From Robertmurraya massiliosenegalensis JC6 (GTDB taxonomy: Bacteria > Bacillota > Bacilli > Bacillales > Cytobacillaceae): a DNA stretch of 53,354 nucleotides. The DNA is taken from positions 1 through 53,354 of the forward strand of contig NZ_HE978522.1 in NCBI RefSeq assembly GCF_000311725.1, written 5' to 3'. Below the pieces are notes generated by a model. That model saw nothing but the letters and a program-made list of their open reading frames with translations, made no database searches and was not told the origin of the DNA. Below, piece after piece: positions 50,405 to 53,354 of this stretch; the stretch's first letter is position 1; every line of letters begins with the position of its first letter. The position numbers were made by a program, and so were the translations under genes.

Positions 50405-51046
50405 TTATGATTTCTGACTTTGAAGAAGCCTATCTACTTCTTTATAAGCTTTTTCAAATACGTCATCCAGCGATTGTTCAGCATTAATCTTTCTCATTCT
50501 TTCTGGAAATCTCGTTAAAAGAATTTGATATCCTTCTCGGACGGCCTCGTGAAATTGAAGTTCTTCTAAATCTAAGCGGTTTACTTCTCTTTCATCGCTC
50601 CTGCTAATTCTTTCTAGCCCGACCTTCGGATCAATATCAAAATATAAGGTTAAGTTTGGCATCATATCATCAATCGCAAATTGATTAATGCTGTACACCT
50701 CGTCAATCCCTAATTTTCGGGCATAGCCTTGATAAGCTAATGAGCTATCTACAAAACGATCACATAACACGACATAGCCTTCTTCTAAAGCAGGCTGAAC
50801 CTTCTCCACTAAATGTTGTCTTCGCGCCGCAGCATACAATAGAGCCTCTGTCCGTGAATCCATTGCCGTATTGTTTTTATCTAGAATTACTTTTCTGATT
50901 TGTTCTGCGATCTCAATACCACCAGGCTCTCTAGTATGTAATACCTTTATCCCCTCTTTTTGAAACCTTTTTGCAAGTCGGGATAATATCGTCGTTTTCC
51001 CAGCTCCCTCCGGACCTTCTAATGTAATAAACAAACCTCTAGTCAT
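50405..51046 (-). CDS. tmk: Thymidylate kinase
   Basis: Phosphorylates dTMP to dTDP. P-loop [11 protein letters not shown] near residue 9, the DR motif [20 protein letters not shown], and a lid region around [12 protein letters not shown]. 213 aa. ATG at 51046 with GGAGG 6 nt upstream; it overlaps the yaaO stop by 8 nt, so yaaO and tmk are coupled. Confidence 0.96.
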   Translation of the reverse strand: MTRGLFITLEGPEGAGKTTILSRLAKRFQKEGIKVLHTREPGGIEIAEQIRKVILDKNNTAMDSRTEALLYAAARRQHLVEKVQPALEEGYVVLCDRFVDSSLAYQGYARKLGIDEVYSINQFAIDDMMPNLTLYFDIDPKVGLERISRSDEREVNRLDLEELQFHEAVREGYQILLTRFPERMRKINAEQSLDDVFEKAYKEVDRLLQSQKS

Positions 51047-52469
51047 CGTTATCCTCCAATTTATGAAAAACCTTCATCGTTTCTTCTGTTAATGTTTCTC
51101 CCCCTTGAAATCTTGCGCCTGATTCCAATAAATACAGCAAGCCATCTACATCTTGTTTCGTGATTTTCTCGCCGCGTAGTAATAATGGAATTCCAGGGGG
51201 GTACGGAATAATCGTCTCTGCACATATGAAGCCAACCGAATCTTGTATCGATACTAATTCTTCCTTCTGTGATTGTACACGATATAAAGTTGAAATTCTT
51301 TCCTTTTTAAAATAATGAGCGTCAGCCCGTGATTCTTTTTTGCGAATTGTCAGCTCTTTTAGCTTTGCAATAATATCTTCAAACGGAAATTTGTCACCTT
51401 TTTTTAAAAGAGGAAGGACAAATAGAACATTATTTGGATCTGCCATTTCCGAGTAAATCCCTTTTTCTTCAAAAAATTGCTGTAGTTCATAGCCTGTATA
51501 GCCGCAGCGAGATTGGATCGTTAGCTTCAGCGGATCCCCTTCTTGATTTGGATAATCTAGCACTTTTAGAAATTCTAATGTTTCAACTTCTTTTTTAAAG
51601 TGCTCAACGGCTTTCTTAAAATAGATCTCATCCTCATTTGTATAAGTTCCAATATACTTTCTCGCAAGATCTAAAGAGGCCATAATTGGATAAGAAGGAC
51701 TACTTGATTGTAACATCCCTAGATAGTGGACTACCTTTTTTATCGAAACGTCATGACTATTAATATGTAAAAAAGATCCCATCGTCATTGCAGGCAATGT
51801 TTTATGAGCAGACTGCACCACCACATCTGCACCTAATTCAACAGCTGACGGCGGGAAACCCTCTCCACCAATAAAATGTGCCCCATGTGCCTCATCGACT
51901 AATACCAGAATATCGTGCCTATGAGCAAACTCGATAATTGCTTTCAGATCATACGTCATTCCATAATAATTAGGGTACGTCAATATGATCGCACGGCATT
52001 CTGGGTAGCGTTCATATGCCTCCTCAATCGTTTCCAACGTGACTGCTCCAGCTACCTTCCATTCTTTTTCATATTCTGGACCTAAAAGAACGGGCTTTGC
52101 CTTCGTTAGTTCTAAACCATTAAGAATAGATTTATGACAGTTTCTCTGAATAAACACGGTTTCCCCTTCCTCAAGAGTCGCAAGCATCATAGCGAGATTA
52201 CCTACCGTCGTTCCATTCACTAGAAAAAAGCTTTTTATCGCTTGATACGCATCTGCTAATAACCATTCAGCATCTTTAATCACACCTTCTGGAGCATGCA
52301 AATCATCTAAACCTGTTAACTCTGTCGCATCAATATGTAAAATTTCTCGAAAAAAATTATGATTCTTCATTAATAAACCGTTCTTATGTCCAGGCACATG
52401 CAAAGAGAGCGGCTTACTTCTATAAAACATCTCTAATGCTGAATATAACGGGGTATCATGTTGATTCAA
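51039..52469 (-). CDS. yaaO: Orn/Lys/Arg decarboxylase family PLP enzyme (YaaO)
   Basis: Fold-type I PLP enzyme resembling arginine/lysine decarboxylases. N-terminal [11 protein letters not shown], then [10 protein letters not shown] and [14 protein letters not shown], where the lysine is the PLP Schiff-base residue. C-terminal decarboxylase domain from about 370. 476 aa, shorter than inducible LdcI/AdiA types. Substrate not certain; SpeA-like arginine or lysine are candidates. TTG start at 52469 after GGTGATG. Upstream neighbour csfB is divergent. Confidence 0.9.
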   Translation of the reverse strand: MNQHDTPLYSALEMFYRSKPLSLHVPGHKNGLLMKNHNFFREILHIDATELTGLDDLHAPEGVIKDAEWLLADAYQAIKSFFLVNGTTVGNLAMMLATLEEGETVFIQRNCHKSILNGLELTKAKPVLLGPEYEKEWKVAGAVTLETIEEAYERYPECRAIILTYPNYYGMTYDLKAIIEFAHRHDILVLVDEAHGAHFIGGEGFPPSAVELGADVVVQSAHKTLPAMTMGSFLHINSHDVSIKKVVHYLGMLQSSSPSYPIMASLDLARKYIGTYTNEDEIYFKKAVEHFKKEVETLEFLKVLDYPNQEGDPLKLTIQSRCGYTGYELQQFFEEKGIYSEMADPNNVLFVLPLLKKGDKFPFEDIIAKLKELTIRKKESRADAHYFKKERISTLYRVQSQKEELVSIQDSVGFICAETIIPYPPGIPLLLRGEKITKQDVDGLLYLLESGARFQGGETLTEETMKVFHKLEDNDD

Positions 52470-52512
52470 CTTTCATCACCATCTCGAATCTTCTGTTTTC
52501 CATCACTTGTCT

Positions 52513-52542
52513 ATTTTATCGTAAAAACGAGTTCCGATACAA
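52513..52542 (-). promoter_or_regulatory. Candidate yaaO-tmk promoter
   Basis: On the minus strand, TTGTAT (52537-52542), 18-bp spacer, TAAAAT (52513-52518), 44 bp before yaaO. Confidence 0.45.
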
Positions 52543-52663
52543 TTTAATCAAAAATCTTGAAGGAAGACATACAATGTCTGCTCTTTCGCAACATACACTA
52601 AATTAACATCTTCATTAAGAGTACACTTGGAACTCCATAGACAACGAGAATATTCTAAATATT

Positions 52664-52693
52664 GTTATATATCGGGGGATTCATGGGCAGAAT
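52664..52693 (+). promoter_or_regulatory. csfB promoter, sigma-F
   Basis: GTTATA (52664-52669), 15-bp spacer, GGGCAGAAT (52685-52693). The -10 fits GGNNANANT exactly and the -35 is one step from GYATA. csfB is a sigma-F gene in B. subtilis. Confidence 0.7.
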
Positions 52694-52716
52694 AGTTTTG
52701 TGGAGGTGGAGTCATA

Positions 52717-52920
52717 ATGAGTACATTATTAAAAAACCAACCTGGGGAAACATGTTGTGTCATCTGTGAACAATACAAATGGAAAGGTATTTATTTATAC
52801 ACATCCTTTATCTGCTCTGATTGCGAAAAAAAGATAATTTCTACTGAAACGAATGACCCTCAATATAAATTTTATCTAAAAAAAATGCGAAAAATCAACG
52901 CACCTGAAATCTACTCCTAA
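52717..52920 (+). CDS. csfB: Anti-sigma-G factor Gin (CsfB)
   Basis: A 67-residue zinc-binding protein with CVIC (about 14-17) and CSDC (about 35-38). In B. subtilis Gin holds sigma-G (and later sigma-E) inactive until engulfment ends. ATG at 52717 is preceded by GGAGGTGGAG, and a good sigma-F promoter precedes it. It is followed at once by a terminator, so it is monocistronic. It points away from yaaO, unlike in B. subtilis. Confidence 0.9.
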   Translation: MSTLLKNQPGETCCVICEQYKWKGIYLYTSFICSDCEKKIISTETNDPQYKFYLKKMRKINAPEIYS

Positions 52921-52943
52921 AAAACCCATTGAATGGGTTTTTT
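52919..52943 (+). terminator. csfB terminator
   Basis: ACCCAT-TGA-ATGGGT flanked by A6 and T6, overlapping the csfB stop codon. Symmetric, so it can also stop transcription coming from the right. Confidence 0.85.
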
Positions 52944-52983
52944 ATTTTGGGTTTGCCTTTAAATTTGAATTTGGATTTGAGCG

Positions 52984-53354
52984 GGAACACTTTTTTGTAC
53001 ACTTACATGAACGGGAACTTTCATGAATTTCGTCTGACTTTGTCCTCATGAACCCTTTATGAGGACATACTTTCTTGATTTTCGTCTGACTTTGTCCTCA
53101 TGAACCCCTTATGATGACAAACTTTCCTGATTTTCATCTGACTTTGTCCTCATGAACTTCTTATGAGGACAAACTTTTCTGATTTTCGCCTGACTTTGTC
53201 CTCATGAACACCTTATGAGGACAAACTTTCTTCGATTTCGTTCGACTTTGTCCTCATGAACCCTCTATGAGGACAAGCTTTCTTCGATTTCGTTCGACTT
53301 TGTCCTCATGAACCCTTTATGAGGACAAACTTTCCTAGATTTTCATCTGACTTT
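52984..53354. repeat. Array of 52-bp hairpin-forming tandem repeats (continues past the edge)
   Basis: GACTTTGTCCTCATGAA recurs with its G at 53036, 53088, 53140, 53192, 53244, 53296 and 53349, so the period is 52 bp (53 for the last). There are six full units, the start of a seventh, and a degenerate unit at 52984-53035. Every unit contains the inverted repeat TTTGTCCTCAT / ATGAGGACAAA around a 9-nt loop. There are no unique spacers and no open frame. Confidence 0.92.

Noticed and set aside
52984-53354. CRISPR array
   Set aside because: Units are contiguous 52-mers without variable spacers, and no cas gene is present.

Overview
The window is a chromosomal segment of an endospore-forming Bacillaceae (Bacillus in the broad sense, moderate to low GC). 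Almost every gene has a clear counterpart, in the same order, in the Bacillus subtilis 168 interval that runs from csfB through yaaO, abrB, spoVG, mfd, spoIIE and ftsH to lysS. The window is the reverse complement of that map, so nearly all genes lie on the minus strand. The organism assignment rests on gene order, on protein similarity recalled from B. subtilis, and on sporulation genes (spoIIE, spoVT, spoVG, fin, gin/csfB, yabG, yabP, yabQ, sspF). I ran no database search.

Layout from left to right. 1-390: leader and tandem promoters of an rRNA operon whose genes lie off the left edge. 393-6041: lysS, dusB, the folate genes yazB-folK-folB-folP and cysK. 6250-14440: yacD foldase, hslO, coaX, ftsH, hprT, tilS and the kinase yabT. 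14406-24740: yabS, spoIIE, yabR, divIC, yabQ, yabP, rqcP, yabN, yabM and spoVT (division, cortex and ribosome-rescue functions). 24979-31650: mfd, fin, pth, ctc and prs. 31711-36949: glmU, spoVG, ridA, purR, ispE, sspF and veg. 37329-42709: yabG, ksgA, rnmV, yabE and tatD. 43143-50304: metS, abrB (plus strand), rsmI, trmN6, yabA, ricT, holB and darA. 50405-52920: tmk, yaaO and gin/csfB (plus strand). The right edge runs into an array of 52-bp hairpin-forming tandem repeats.

Regulatory sequence is unusually readable. I could place candidate or near-consensus promoters for sigma-A (rrn, cysK, veg x2, yabE, abrB, purR), sigma-B (ctc), sigma-H (spoVG), sigma-F (csfB, yabS), sigma-E (yabP) and sigma-G (spoVT, fin, sspF). 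Also present are tandem Spo0A boxes after the abrB promoter, a PurBox pair over the purR promoter, and a perfect match to the ParB site parS inside the metS terminator. Most operons end in recognisable intrinsic terminators. Several start codons were moved from the longest open frame to sites with a proper Shine-Dalgarno sequence.

Differences from the B. subtilis map: pabB-pabA-pabC are missing between cysK and folP; yazA is missing between trmN6 and rsmI; yaaR is missing between darA and holB; xpaC and yaaN are missing next to yaaO; and csfB points away from yaaO instead of along it. I see no phage, insertion sequence, CRISPR array or tRNA gene. Nothing here is clearly a new protein system. 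The least explained DNA is the 52-bp repeat array, the short palindromic repeats and duplicated terminator tail between yabG and ksgA, and a few structured intergenic regions.
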